A stretch of 64,000 nucleotides of DNA from Lucifuga dentata (GCA_014773175.1 VXCM01003475.1:1-64000); one strand, 5' to 3'. Shown: positions 10,861-38,320, numbered from the stretch's first letter. The notes: generated by a model not told the origin, from the letters alone. Translations and numbers: made by a program.

Positions 10861-12566
10861 CACACATGATAGGTCAGAGTTAAATTCAATGATTAGGTCT
10901 GTGATAAAATCACACCATTACTAATATGCCTGAAAATGCCAGTCGATGATCTCCTCCTAGAAAACTGTGCTGTGTTATAAGTGTGAACATAATCCAAACC
11001 AACAGAAATGACCCCAAAACGTGTCAATTTCAATCTCATTATGGTGCTCACATGATATTTGAAAAACAAAACAAAACAAAAAAAAAAAAAAATANAAAAA
11101 AAAAAAAAAAATCAACACATTTCCTTGATCAGAATAGAACTGAAGGTTAATGCAAACACATTGCATGATTTTATTTTAAACAGAAAGATATGTCAAAGAC
11201 AACACCTTTACTGTGCATTCAGCCATACTGAAACTCCAAATGTGGAGTTCTGCATTAATTACTTCTCAAATGTAGTCTGCTCTTCATCTAAATCACAATC
11301 TGCTTAAAGTAATGATAAAAAAAATAGCACTTTTTTTTTTTTTTTTTTTTNTTTTTTTTTTTTTTTTTTTTGTCAATAATGAAAACAAAGTAAATGAATA
11401 TTTCTGTCAATGACTCCTCTAAATAGTGATTGGAGTCGTGTTCCAATCAATGATATGGGATGAAGGTATGGTTGTGGAGGTGCCTGCTCTATAAAAGCCA
11501 CACAAAGTCTGCTGACTGACTTCCTACTTGGCTCTTCTCTGGTCATGTGAACTGTGTCCAACAACGTAAACTTTCTGCCAGTGGAGAAAAGTCAATACTG
11601 TTGTTTCTCTCACAATGCACAATTCAATCTAAGGCTAACTGCAAAAAACTTGCAGAAATGTCTTGAACTTCCCGAAGTCTCTGCTTGATGGAAGGAGTCT
11701 TAATCACCACCGATTTAAGAAGCGAATTTGACTACAGCTTCTCCTGTTCTGTCTTTTCTGTACAGAGCAGGTGGTTCTGTGGATCTCAGTCATTAAGCCT
11801 GCTCAGCAACACCCTAGAAAAACACCATGAAAATCAGTAGAAAATAGAGTTTCAGGGTTTTTCCTGGCAGCAGCAGGCTGTCTGACTGAATGGGAGCTGG
11901 ATTAGGTTTCAGATCGAGTCCCACAATGCTGGCTGGACCTTCACTGATTAATCAGGCCAGTGGAGAGAGAAGAAGAGGAGGAAACAAGTCAGCAAATCTA
12001 GTGTCTACCTAGTCAACCACTGCACTCACGCTCATAAAAGAAAAACCACAAATTTTTGTCATTTTACCTCTTCCGTTACAAATTCATGAAGTGCTGTGGG
12101 GCAATGATCCGTCTGCAAAGCATGATTTTATGAATACAGCTGTACTCATAAGCTGTAGCTGTTGTAGCTTAATAATGTTGGCTATATGTTGAACATCACA
12201 GCAAAGAACATTTTACGAATTTTGAGACTATTAAGACAAAAAAAATTATGGATCTGTTCAGTTTTGTGCTGTAAATTCTTCTTTAAACTAATAAACATAA
12301 ATAGACGTACGTAGCTTCCCTCCTTGATTCCTATTGTCATGGCTGACTTAGGAGCATACTTAGAACCTTTCAGCATAACCTGATGAGATTGCTTGGCTTA
12401 AAAGTGGGCTGTATATTTTATTATTTTATTCTCTGGCCTAAATCTGACAAATATTAATTCACCTGTCACGAGCCAAGCATGCAACACTCAGACACGCATA
12501 TACACAACTATAACAGATTGACACACTGTACTGTGGTCTGTATGTGTAAGTTATGTATATTTAGAC

Positions 12567-12574
<8 letters not shown>

Positions 12575-12605
<31 letters not shown>

Positions 12606-12606
12606 N

Positions 12607-12640
<34 letters not shown>
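12575..12640. repeat. (GT)n-N-(CA)n
   Basis: A GT run, an N at 12606, then a CA run. The strand switch at the N suggests a bad join or a real GT/CA junction; the sequence cannot tell. Confidence 0.9.
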
Positions 12641-12645
<5 letters not shown>

Positions 12646-12744
12646 AGTACAGACCACACACCATGCACATAAGATTGGTGGCTGACACTTTATCATGTGT
12701 AGATATAAAGACACACCACATGAAAAAGTAACAAAGGCAGAGTA

Positions 12745-12746
<2 letters not shown>

Positions 12747-12783
<37 letters not shown>
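12747..12783. repeat. (CA)n microsatellite
   Basis: About 18 CA units. Confidence 0.95.
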
Positions 12784-12785
<2 letters not shown>

Positions 12786-13525
12786 TTAAGTTGGAGCTCA
12801 GTTTGCCACTTCAAAGGGTTCAGCTGGCTGCGATCACCACTGCCCTCTCCTCCCTCCTCTTGACCTTTAACCTCCATTGCTCCTTCACTCTCCATCTCGC
12901 TGTCTCTCTCCTCTCACTCTGCCGTCTCTGTCTTTCTTCTTCCTCCCATTTATCTCTTCCTCTCTCCCACTCAGTTGGTTATGCTATTCTCGCTGTACGT
13001 GTTTCTGTTAAGTTTTTATTTTAAATTGCAAACTTGGAAAGACTGACTTCAAATAGGACTTATTAGAAATGTTCCTGGAAAAGTTTAAATGCCTCATCCT
13101 AAGCATAACATAGAAAATTGGTATTGCAGCTTTAAATCTGTGTATGTGTGATAAGTGATGTTAAGTTACATAAAATCATGCAAAAACATTTACAAAGCCA
13201 TAGTTTCATCTCTGTTCTCGATTGTCAATAATTTTCTGTCTTCTCTTCAAAGCATCAGCGTAACATTAGCTGACAACTTATAATTTCCCACTTAGAATCT
13301 TTATCCTGTCTGTTCTCTCTTTTTCAAAACACAGGCAGTGAAACATAGAGCTCCTTTATTTTAAATTACACTTTATTTCATATAAAAACAACACATAAAC
13401 AAATAAATTAGATATTTCTAAAATAATTCTCTTGAGGAAATGTTTAAGAACATTGGAATTGCTTGCATCTGGGCACATAAATGGAATGGAATGATGCCAT
13501 GCCAATTCATATGGACAGTTTGTAT

Positions 13526-13527
<2 letters not shown>

Positions 13528-13564
<37 letters not shown>

Positions 13565-13587
13565 AAAGAGAGAGAGTTTCAAAATTN

Positions 13588-13630
<43 letters not shown>

Positions 13631-13652
13631 AAAGAGAGAGAGTTTCAAAATT
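13528..13652. repeat. (GT)n block duplicated around an N
   Basis: ACG(TG)n followed by GAGAAAGAGAGAGAGTTTCA and AAATT occurs at 13528-13586 and again at 13588-13652. The copies differ only in GT count. Likely an unmerged contig overlap. Confidence 0.9.
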
Positions 13653-15244
13653 ATCTTCAGACTTCATTTGACAGAGTAACAAATATTTTGATAAGGAACC
13701 TCAGTGAAATAAGCAGTTCAAACATTTTGGAATGAAACCCTCCGAATTTTCTTTAACCTTACAAACATTTGAAAGAGAAAAGGAAATGGTGAAAGACACA
13801 ATACAGCTCATGATACAGATATCAGCCAAATGAAATTTCTTCTCAAGCTTGTTAGGGAGCCTGAAGAAGGACGTGCTGGAGTTCAACTGCCTTACAGGTT
13901 ACAAGAATGTCACCTTTGCTCTCCAAACAAACCTCAAACCTGAACAATAAAGAAGATGATGGGGTCAGACTCACAATCTGAGATGTTTGGACAGCGGAGC
14001 GTCCTTCCTCTGCAGTTTGTTTGTGTCATTGTTTCAGCCATGGCAGGCCTGTCTGTGTTCATATTCAGGATCAGGGACTGAGGGACTGAACCCCCTTGGC
14101 ATTACCTCACAGGGGAATTTTCTACAGTCCCCGGTGGTGGAGTAGCAAATCTGAATTAACATTTGTATCTTAAAAGATGGTGGCTGGGACACAGATAAGG
14201 CAGCAGGAGAGAGGACAGAGAAGACATTACCATAATAAGAGCCTCTTCATTTGCACACAAGCCCAAGCTATCCTCATATCAGCCCATTCCCCATCCACAA
14301 GTTTCTCTGGCCCACAGTCACAGCCATTAAACCTGCAAAGCCCCATTGTCTGGCCAGGCTGTGGACCTAAGGACCCCTTGCCAACAGATTGGGCTGGGTA
14401 AAGGGATACAGCAAGACAAAGGAGGATCCCTCCCCCTGCTCCTCTATTTGAAATCAATCACACAGGCTTTCAAATTCAGGAACCCCCACACCATCACCAG
14501 CGCTCCCTTGTCAGCAGTGACAGTGGGCTTGGGCCAGCTCCCCACAGGGTCCCCAAGCTGAATTGTCAGCCCTCGTTTCAGAGAGTCCCACCCTGACCAC
14601 ACTATCTCTTACAGTGCGGTCATGTCGGCAACAACTGAAAGCATAAAGCTGTCGTCAGGAGAAAACACGTTATCTTGTTTTCTCATGGGAAATGATAGTT
14701 TACATGGTTCATATGTGCAAATGACTGAGTTGAGTTTTATGATCTTGGGAGATTTGAAAACTGATCAAAACCCAAATATGACTTCACAAATCAGTTTAGT
14801 TCTAAAAAAAAAAAAAAAAANAAAAAAAAAAAAAAAAAATGCAGAAATATGGTATTTCCCAACACTGCACTAAAGACTGGGGTCCCTGTGGTATTTAACC
14901 ATGTTGTCTTGGGAAGCAGGCCAGAGCGATTTAGTAAACACTGACAAATGGAGAGTTTCTTTCCAAAGTTTAAACAATCTTTTATAAAGCTGTGTCATTT
15001 GTGTATTCATTTCAAAATACTGAATACAGATTATTAGGTTCAACTGTTTCTTCTGAAGCAGATGTTATATTCTTTCGGAATGAAACTAAAATGAAAACAG
15101 TGTGACTGCTGTTACAGGTTGGCAGTTGAAACGCTTGATTACATTTTCTCTTCTTTTGCCTCCAATAACCTTCATTTTTGTGTAATTTAGAATAATTTAT
15201 AAAAAGGAAATTGTCTTTTTGTTGTTGATATGTACATACAATAC

Positions 15245-16132
15245 TTTAATATTCTAATATATTCACAGGAAATCGTAAATTCAGGCACTTTGCTGCCACT
15301 ACAGCACTTCTTAGCATGAGAAATCCTGAGATTTAAGACTGTTTTTAAATAAGCAACAAAAAAGTAAAATAATCTTATATAGAGAGATTTATATTTAACA
15401 GTTTCTTCTTTATCATATCAAAATAATTTTTTTTGTTTTTGTTAAAATGTCTTTATCTCCTAGATTTTGAGCCCTGGTTTTGGGTCTGAGTTGAGTTTGT
15501 GAGGAGATCATTGTCCGTCGCTCCTCTTTGTCTCTCTGCAAAGACTTCAGGAGAGATATGGAGCTAGATCAGCAACCTGATCCACGAAGGCCAGCATTTC
15601 GAGTACCAGGGTCTTTTACTGTGTGTAGTGCCACAGTTTTCCAACATTAGAACTGTTCTCGGGTACAATGCCAGAACTGATAGTCCAAAGTACCATATTT
15701 GTTTTCATTGTTCTTTCTTCTGTTTGTCCTTTTGCCCACAATGAAACACGTTTCTAAACTCCCACAATGTAATGAAGCCCACCAGCCCCAGTGGTCTCCA
15801 GGTAGGTATCTATGTATATGTGTATATATTCATGTGTATAAGGGCTTCTTATGGTGCTGTCATGGAGGACCAGTGGAGAACTGACTGTGCTAAAAACTTT
15901 TAGCCAAATTATGAACTTAACAGTTTCATACCTCCAGTATGGCCGCCAGTGGCTGGAATCACTTGACAGCCCCCTTATAGTGTTTGCGAGTNCCTCCAGT
16001 ATGGCCGCCAGTGGCTGGAATCACTTGACAGCCCCCTTATAGTGTTTGCGAGTGTCCATGGTAGCATGATGTTCATGTCTGCATCTGTGTGAATGTGTGT
16101 GCCTTTTCTTGTACGTGTGTGTCAGTGTGTGT
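15245..16132 (-). other. fgfr4: fgfr4 3' untranslated region (end uncertain)
   Basis: The sequence after the stop codon has no coding features. The closest candidate poly(A) signal I find is ATTAAA on the minus strand at 15250-15245. No AATAAA is nearer, so the 3' end is a guess. A 61-bp stretch (15931-15991) is repeated at 15993-16053 around an N, a likely assembly artefact that lengthens the apparent UTR. Confidence 0.35.
15931..16053. repeat. 61-bp direct duplication around an N
   Basis: 15931-15991 and 15993-16053 are identical and start CCTCCAGTATGGCCGCCAGT. Likely an assembly artefact; it lies in the presumed fgfr4 3' UTR. Confidence 0.9.
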
Positions 16133-29447
<13,315 letters not shown>

Positions 29448-30587
29448 CTTCTAGAAGTGATGACGGTCTTTTGGTTTAAAAGTAAAAATGTAAGTTGGAA
29501 GCCTTTGTTGGCCTCACACTCCACTCCCTGGCATTGGCAACGTCAGAAACCCAAAAAAGTCACTAAATCTGGATCCTGTGAAGGCAATCAAACACAAGAG
29601 AATCTGTTACCTGTTGATCGTCATAAATTTTCTGGAGGGAAGCTTAAGATTTGGCCTGTTAAGGTGTCTGAATCAAACTTTTCTATGTAGTTTGTTCAAT
29701 TGTTCACCCACAAAGTTTCAGAAACCTTCTGTTTTCACTCCAACCAGTTGTATTTTTAACCAGATGTCCTGCTAACTGTCCCACTCACCCACTAGCTCTC
29801 CTGCGTCATGAATAAGAAGCAGTGCTGTTACTGCCTGTTGTTTGTCAATGGATGGAGCACAGCCTGCCTGGAATAATGGGCCCTCACTATGAAAACACTT
29901 GAAACTTGCCAGGAAGCTACTTGGAGGAGTAGCAATGGGAGATTTGACTGGAAACCAGTGACAGACGGTAGTATGAAGCAGAAATATAGTTAAACAGGAA
30001 GAACGCACACTTATGTCACACATCTATCAACTACTTTTTAAACAGATGATTGCTTATTGGAGCAAAGGGGGTATGTGCATTTGTATATTTTGGGATTTTG
30101 GTTGTTCAGGTTAGAGAGAATAAACTTCATCATAATGGTTTGACTATTTTGCAAGTTTCTTGCATTTATTTGAAGCACAATCTAACCCTCTCATAACTCT
30201 ATACTTGACTTTCAGGCATTTTAGGTAAAGTAGCAGTTGATTTACTGGATGAGTCTGTTTAAGAGAGAATACTTGTCCAGTTTCCACATGATTTGACTGT
30301 GTTTTCACCCTAAAACAAGCACTGTTCACTTTTAAGATATCTAATCATTATTTCATCCCATAAATTAAAACCCCAATTTCAAAACGTCAATATCACTATA
30401 ATAAACAAATTCCAAAAAACTATAAACTTTAAAAACCTGTAAAAATATATACAGTGTTTTTTTTTTGTTTGTTTGTTTGTTTGTTTGGTTGGTTGTTTTT
30501 TTTTTTTGTTTTTTTTCTGTATGGCGTATCGAGCCCACTGTGCACCGGCGCTAGTTCCTGGCGTGTGCGCTCTACACAAACCGTGCC

Positions 30588-30592
30588 CACAC

Positions 30593-30642
<50 letters not shown>
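30588..30642. repeat. (CA)n microsatellite
   Basis: About 27 CA units, with a (GTTT)n-rich and poly(T) stretch just before (30450-30520). Confidence 0.95.
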
Positions 30643-30643
<1 letters not shown>

Positions 30644-31699
30644 ATTTAATGAACCAGCTTTCCTGCTGAATGAAACGTATTCTTTCTCAGTTAAGGGCTG
30701 GAAAACTTTTTTCTCCTGCTGCTGCTAATTCCCCTGGCATGATGCCTGGCTGCTGCACTGTTCACTTCTTCTGTTTGAGGAGTAAAATACGTCTACTGTA
30801 TTCTACTGTATGTATTCTACTGTGAGTTTTCAGTCGAAAAAAACAAAGACTTACTGTTATAATGATTAACTGTGCGTTTCTGACACAACTCACACTTCAG
30901 AAATCAATCATCTGCAGAATTTGTTTCAACCATTGTCTATAGATTATGATTAACCTAAAATGCGAAAATGTTACCGCTATTAAAACGTATATATTGTAGG
31001 GTTAAAGTATATCTGTGTGTATGTAGCTCACAATCGATCAAATCGATATGGGCCAATCTGTTGCGACAGAGAGCATGAGAGCGTCTGCCACATCCTGAAA
31101 TCAATCCCAACTTCTAGAAAACCACAAACCGAGAGAGCAGACTTTTACAAATCTGTTTGCAGACACAGTCTGCTTCTCCTCTTATTTTTGTTGGGAGATC
31201 ACTAGGATCTAGTCTTTAACACAAACAAGTCACCTGGCAAAGTACAAACTCCACTAAGCGTGTTTGACAAAAACAATCATCTGCGCTCACAGGGAAAACA
31301 CTCAATGTGAAAGATTCAAAGGCAAATCAATCTAAGTTAACAGTTTACTTTCCTAGATTTTAAAATGGCAATTGGTGAACAAGTGGCAGAGAGTTTTACT
31401 TTCTCCTGAAATGGTTCAAGAAATTCACTCGTCTTGAAAATTACTGAAACAAATACAAATCTTGTATCTTCCCACACAGGGACAGGATTTATCACTTGCT
31501 GTGAGAGTCAAATGAGCCTGAATTGCTTCTAAAACTAGAGTTTTGTCAGGAAATATGCGTATCAAACTCTGCCAAAACCCATTAAAATGAATGAAACAAG
31601 TCTCAGAATCGCCAGCACCTTCCCCTGTTCTCTCCTTGCACTGATAATGACTGGCACCAGGGGAACAAACACTCCTAGTCCCTGTCGATCCAAGTGAAT

Positions 31700-32430
31700 A
31701 TTGAAATCCTTACTTGATGTATGGCATAGTCCCGCTGTATCCTTTCCAAAAACGAGTCTGTGGACGATTCTCGACAATCGGGTATCCGGGTGAAAGCAGG
31801 GGTGATTTTATAAATCCATCAAAAACAACCCCCTGAAACATGAACGACAGCTGCTGGGCTCTTGGTGACCGGAGGAAGAGCTGATCCCTGGGGCAAAGTC
31901 CACTTCAGGCGCCCGCTAAGAGCGCTAAATCCATGGAGAGGGAGAAACCAAAAAAGAGAGAACCAACGGGAATTCGTGCGAATAAAATGAGTCCCGTAGC
32001 CGCTTTCCTTAATCTAAAAAAAGTGGGGAAAGATCCAATGTTGTGCGCGAAAGGGAAAAAGAGGGAGAGAGGGAGAGAGAGAGTCGCGCTGGAAAACGTG
32101 CTGTAGCTCAGAGTCCCTTCTTGGTGAAACTGTAGCACCGTTTTGGATGATTCGGTGCGTCTTTACGCACTGCCGCGGCGCTTCTCCAGCTGGCCCCGCT
32201 GTCCTCCGTCAGTTTCCCGCAGTCACACCTGAGCTCTGCCGCTGTCTGCATCTAAAACGTGGACCTGAAACTCCGTGCGTTTCGCTTCTCCGGCAGAGGG
32301 GCGAATGGCTGCGAAGACCTCCAGCCTCCCACTGCACTCTGCTGCTCTCCGAACGGCAGTCACAACAACAATGGTCTGAAAGCGGACAGGGGAGCAGGAG
32401 GAGGAGGAGGACTGGGGGGGGANGGTAAAT
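31700..32430 (-). promoter_or_regulatory. fgfr4: Probable fgfr4 promoter and 5' non-coding exon
   Basis: This is the most CpG-rich stretch upstream of the start codon (especially 32140-32350, with GCCGCGGCGC and many CpGs). FGFR genes usually start with a non-coding exon. Candidate donors on the minus strand are CAGTGC/GTAAAG (about 32166) and ATCAA/GTAAGG (about 31713). A TATAAAA-like sequence lies on the minus strand at about 31812-31805. Neither start site nor first exon can be fixed without transcripts. Confidence 0.4.
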
Positions 32431-34856
32431 CATAAACCACAAGACCTGCCGCGTCTTCCACCTCCACGTAGATTTCTGAAGGAGTACATTTCATTTCATT
32501 AAACAACCCTAAATTTAAAATAATTGAAATGCTTTTAATTTGCAAGCAAAACATCTTCAGCGTTTTAATATTATTTCTTCAGATATTTTAGAGGCAAAGC
32601 TTTCACTGTTGGCCTTGTACCAAGTTAACCACATAAATCACGTTATCCAAACCTGGCTATTACCTTAATAAAGTTTTTTTTTTTTTAAATATATAATGCC
32701 TCATAATTTACTGAGAGTTAATTGTCGCTTAGGCAAACAGGGCATTAGGATCTCTTTAGAGGACGCGTTCAATGAAAGCTAGTTGTTTTCCATAGTGAAT
32801 GGATGCATGTGAATTGCCGTCGTGTTTTAATTGCATCAGTAAAGGACAGGGGCCGCATAATCCCATTGGCTGTGGCAGAGCATAAAGATCCGTTATCAGT
32901 TTGGGGACTGACACTGAACCTCATCTGTCCTGTTATGGCAAATTTAGTATGCCAAAGTATGCGCCATATATTATATAGGCATCTCTCAAAGGTATAATAC
33001 ATACAAGAACAGTATGTGACAGTTGGAAAAAACACCCAACAGACACCTGTATGAAATGTGTTTGGATAAATGTATTTAGAAATTAATATAAAGGCATTTG
33101 TAGCTTACAAATTTACTTATTGATATGATTTTGAAAAATAATTTAAGTGAGTGAAGTAAAGAAAGACATTGCTTAGTTGCATAATATGTGAAAATGTGAC
33201 AAATACAGGGGAAGAAAGAGCATAATCATAGGGTCAATAATTTTTTCTTTTCTCAGTCCATCTTTAAACACTATCAAATTTCTTTTTTATCTGTTATGAT
33301 TTTATCAGAAACTTAGAAAAGCAACAAATGTCTCCTTTCCACCTTTTCTCTCATTTCTGTCTGTATCTCACCTTCATTACAAAAGCAAAATCTCTCTTCC
33401 TTTATCCATCAGAAGCAAGAAACAAAAAGAAGAAAAAATCATTATGTTCTCACTTTAAGGGCTGTTAAATACAGTTAACAGCCCTTTGACTGATAATTAC
33501 ATGAATTTTAAGCTATAGTAAAACTGATTTTGGGTGCAGGAGTAGAAAAGTATTAAATCTCTTCATCACCAACCTAAATCTGCGCTATTTGCTATTTCAA
33601 GAATACTCATGTTCAGTGTTCATATGACTAGAAATGTGTATATGTGTTGGAGAAATGCTGATAAAAGGAATAAGACAAAGAACAGCTAACATATATATAT
33701 ATCTATATATATAGATATATATATATTGTGTGTTAGAGCCTGTGTAGAGGAATATTTGGAGGAAGAAGAAGTCATTCAGGATACTGTTAACCTGCTAATC
33801 TATCAAGATCACAATACCATCATGTTGAGGAAAAGGCATCATTCATCTAATTTTTATATATTTTAACCAGAGTTTGCTTTGTGCCAAGTTTACCAGTAAA
33901 TGAACCCATATCCCCATAAATGGTTTAAAGTAACCTAGAAACTGAAATCAGTGAAATCTGAGAAATCCTGAATGATTTTTGATTTATCTCTGTTGGGCAG
34001 AACAGGAAAAACTGCAGAGAGATTTGATGATCACAAACAAAAAAGCAACAGACATGGACACAGTTAGCCACATGAGCCGCTACATGCTGTCTTACCACAA
34101 AACTCTGCCAACTTCAAAAAACAAAAGCTGCAAAGAAATTACTGAGTGGATAAAGAGTCAAACCTGCACAAAGCATATCATTCTATCTATAGTTCAAACT
34201 TCTCCCCACAGTACGAGTGTGTGTCTTGCTGAAATTTATGTGTGGAAATAACTTCCAGATTTGACCTTTAACACCACACTGTGCTACCTCAGGTCAAACT
34301 GAACTTTACAGCGAAAGTCAAAGTACACAAATAAACGAGGCAGAGTGGAAGTCATAAAGCAGATAAGAGCTGTGCTAATGCCATCCGACGCTATGTGGTG
34401 GACTGCTGGCCTGGCCTCAACATGTGTGTGTGTGTGTGTGTGTGCGTGTGTGTGTGTGTGTGTGTTNGCCTGGCCTCAACATGTGTGTGTGTGTGTGTGT
34501 GTGCGTGTGTGTGTGTGTGTGTGTTTAGACAGACCAGATAGATTAATAGATACAGTACCTGTGTGTTAGGAGGGGGACAACAGCGTTAATGTTACTGCAC
34601 CTTTGTGCTGTGGTAATGAGACTCAGGTGGAGTTTGCAGTAGCTTCAATCACCTCACACACACACACACACACACGCACATATTATCTTTATATATATAT
34701 ACACACACGTATATATATATATATCTCCTTATATTTGAAGCCCTAGTCAAAAAAAAAAAAAAAAAAANAAAAAAAAAAAAAAAAAAATGTTCTGAATGTT
34801 TTCAAATTGATTCAGTATCTCAAGTAAATGTAAGTTCAGTATGGGTTCTCCATCTT
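32431..34856. other. Non-coding, upstream of fgfr4
   Basis: No gene is seen. It holds an AT palindromic run at 33690-33726, a GT block duplicated around an N (34409-34525) and a poly(A) tract with N (34751-34787). Confidence 0.55.
34409..34525. repeat. 58-bp duplication around an N, containing (GT)n
   Basis: GCCTGGCCTCAACATG followed by GT repeats occurs at 34409-34466 and identically at 34468-34525, separated by N. Likely an unmerged overlap. Confidence 0.9.
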
Positions 34857-35432
34857 AAAGGGCATACAGGTGGTTTTGCATGTTTGAGACCAATAAAACT
34901 AACCTGCATGCATATTATGTTACTGCCAACTATTTTCCAAAACATGCTGCTGAAGCAGTACATTAAAAAAAAAAAATTCCTACCTTCCAGGCAGCCATTT
35001 GTTTTAGTTCATTCCAGTACACTATTAAAATCAACTTGTAGAGACTTGAAACATGCTTGAGATATGTAATCCATCACAGTGAATCAAATGTCACTATTAT
35101 TTTTTATTGAAGTTTTTAGTATTTTCATGCAGTTAAAAATGAGAGTGATCTGAGAATTCTCCAGGAAATACAGTCCGAGGAGAAAAGATTGACATTGCCA
35201 GAGAAATTAGAACATCAGTTCCTTCAACATGCAGACATGGGTGCTCACAGGCGGAACACTGAATTTTAAGGTGAGTGTATCACTGAACATTTGATTTTAA
35301 AAGATTATGGGATTTGTGAAAATAACAAATGAAATAAAATACGGTTTTATGTTTTGGAAAATGGTTGACAGTAACGGGTATGCGAGCAGTATTTAGTATA
35401 CTTAAACATGCAAAACCGCCTGTATGATCCTA
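34857..35432. mobile_element. Dispersed repeat family A, copy with terminal inverted repeats
   Basis: The left end CATACAGGTGGTTTTGCATG (34863) and right end CATGCAAAACCGCCTGTATG (to 35426) are inverted with a single mismatch over 23 bp. The interior matches 43555-44050 in many blocks (such as CATTCCAGTACACTATTAAA and GACTTGAAACATGCTTGA). It has no transposase and is about 576 bp. No target duplication was clear. Confidence 0.75.
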
Positions 35433-37226
35433 GAAAACCATAGCATTCAAGAAAAGACTCTGGCTTCCAAATTCTTCTAAAAAAGTAACAAACAAATGCA
35501 TGATCATCCCTCTATTACCCCTTTCATACAAGTGATAGATGTTTAATGGGATCCACTGAACCCGTGTTGAACCCACATTGGGCTCATTCATACTTTGATG
35601 AAAATAGTGACTCCCTAAAACTATAACTTTAGTTCCAGACACATCAGCATATTAAGCCATGGATTTACACAGAACCACATTAAATAAGTACCATTAAAAG
35701 TTAAGTTTCAGTTTTCTTGCATGCATGCTCTCTCACCCACTTCAAGCTTTCTGTCTCTAGAAAACCTCTAGCCTGTCTCTTTAAAGTCTAAAATGTTAAA
35801 TCTAAAATGTCTCTGATACAAATTATACTGGCTCATTCACTGTTTAGCCTGTTAAATGGATTCATTTTCTGCAAAGGTGATAAATGCCAAAAATATTAAA
35901 TTAAATTCACATTTGCTGCTTTTATGGAAACTGCTTTTCTAGCATGAGGTCAACATGTTTACAGAATTATGTTTTACAAAATGAAATTTACTTAATGTTA
36001 GATTTACAGAATGAAGCACATGTGAAAGGGAAGAATACTAAAGGAATGAAATACTTGTAGTACCTCTGTCTCATCTCTTTATCTGATGACATCAGTGATA
36101 TGCTGGATCCCTCCAGACCCTCCCAGGACCTCCAGGTGGAGATAGCATTGATAGCCTGCTGCATACTTATGTTAATGCTAATGGGGAATACCAAGGCTGG
36201 TTGGTGCCTGACAGCTGATAACAGATTGAGGAGGGGGTGATGCTGGGGCAAACGATAATCACTAGGGTGAGTTGAGGTTAGTTGAAGAGACGTGGGGGGT
36301 GTATGGAGGGAAAGTGAGGTGGAATAAAGGTCAGGAGGGGGGTTCAGGCTGCTTCTCCTCAGCAGGATTCCAGTTTTGAAACATAAAGTCCCATCTACCT
36401 TTACGTAGATGGTTTTATTAACTATGCTCAGGTCCACAGGTGCATCAGAACCAATCCAATGTTTGCCACCAGTGAAAAGTTTGCAAAAATGCTCTCCAAA
36501 GTGGATACGGCTGATGTTGTGGTATCTTGTGCACTTTGTTGGTTGTTGTTGTTGTGTTTTCATGTGTTGCTAAAATGAAGTTCATATGTAAAATATCATC
36601 TTAACCAAGAGGGATGATTACCAAAAACTACAAAAAATAAAACCTAAACCTGAAGTACTTTATATAACTGCAGGTTTTGGAAGTGGATGAGTTATAGTTG
36701 GGTCAATCCCAAAATCTGCCATTACATTTTATTATTAATTTCCCATAGTGAATGTTTAATTTATCTTATTATGTATGCAGACCAGTGCATGGTAATCCAT
36801 CTAATATGTCTTTTTCATTTTACAGCAAGAGAAAAAGATGGAATTTCAATGAAAATATGAAAAAAAAAAACCCAACTGTTTTAAAGATAAGTACCCCAAC
36901 AATTTAAACAGGAACAAAAGTTAACAATGTGGAGAAGGAATTTCAGGGAGCTGTAAATGTTAAAATCATATGGTCCTCATGCCCTATGGCTCAAAATTAC
37001 ACGTCAGCAAGCTGACTGACGGCACGGCAGACAACATGTCCTGACCCTTAAGGCCGGGCAATCGACTCCCACACTGGTTAGGTCCTGAAGCTCCCATTGT
37101 TGTGTGTTTGTGTTAATCATTACCTGCACTGCTCACAACACAATGGGAGAAGCTGAGGGTGCAGGCTTTGTAATGCAAGAGACTGCTGCTGCCAAAATAC
37201 AGAGCTGAAAGGAGAGAGGGGGGAGG

Positions 37227-37230
<4 letters not shown>

Positions 37231-37263
<33 letters not shown>
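37231..37263. repeat. (GA)n microsatellite
   Basis: About 16 GA units. Confidence 0.95.
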
Positions 37264-37264
<1 letters not shown>

Positions 37265-38320
37265 CCAGGGATGGTTCCACAGCAACTAAACATGGCATTT
37301 AACATCATTTTAGATTTAGAATATTTCTCTATTTTGACCTCAAAAACATCTTGGGTGAAAAGTAACAGAAAAAATATAGAAAAAAAGAGAGAGAAAAAAG
37401 AGTGAATTCTGTAACCCTGCAGCAGTAAATAAAGACACAAGTTCATTCTCTTTTGATATAAACTTTAAAGTTCTACAACAAGCAATAATCAACGTATGAT
37501 TCGATAAGTTTCATGGCTTTGTGGGCATATCGTCACACCATAAAACACACTCAGTGCTCTGTTGTTGGAGATGGTTTAAGAAATTTAGACTTTTCCCTCA
37601 AAAAAAAAAAAAAAAAAAANAAAAAAAAAAAAAAAAAAAATGCACAGAAAGAACACACACAAAAACAATATAAAATAGATTTAAAAGCATCCTCATAACT
37701 AGTTTTAGAAAATAAAAGTAATGTGTTAAATTACTATTTACCAAAAATGTAATCTGAGTATCTTAACATAAACAATATATTATATATATACTGCTTGTTA
37801 ATGCACAAATCTATTGGACGTTCCTTCCTAAATGCTTTTTTTTAATTATTATTATTAGTGTTACAAATGGCCCAAATTACAAATTAATATTTAAAGTTTA
37901 ATCAGTAATCTTTCTAATTAGCTACAGTAAACTTTTGTGTCTGTGCAAATCGTGATGTTTGACTGATAATGAAATTCCAATTACTCTCACCTCATTTATT
38001 TTAGCAGATTTTTCTCTTTTCTCACTTACTTTTATTTGAGAATTGATAAGAGGTCAACGTTCTAACCGCAGAACACCCCCCCCCCCCCNCCCCCCCATAC
38101 GCACCCACACACACACACCCAGCTGTTTACATTAAGATGGATATCAATGACAGCCGCTGATTTTCCTCGCCCGTCTTCCTTTCTTCTCTCGTTCCCTCTT
38201 CACATCCAACAGGGGAGTCCCATTCCCCCACAGAAGGCTGAACCCTGCCTGAACCCTGCTGCTTTAATTAATCTCACTGACTTTGTTAATTATTTGTTTG
38301 GTTGGCTGACTGCCTGCCTG

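Larger units (their letters stand above)
10861..15244. other. Non-coding, downstream of fgfr4
   Basis: No gene is recognised. Contents are A and T runs with Ns (11095, 11351, 14821), GT/CA arrays around Ns (12606, 13587) and a CA array. The stretch 14040-14620 is GC-richer and free of simple repeats but has no recognisable protein. Confidence 0.5.

Noticed and set aside
35988..36563. 191-codon open frame on the minus strand as a gene
   Set aside because: It has no recognised domain or splice context, and about one such frame is expected by chance in 64 kb of AT-rich DNA.
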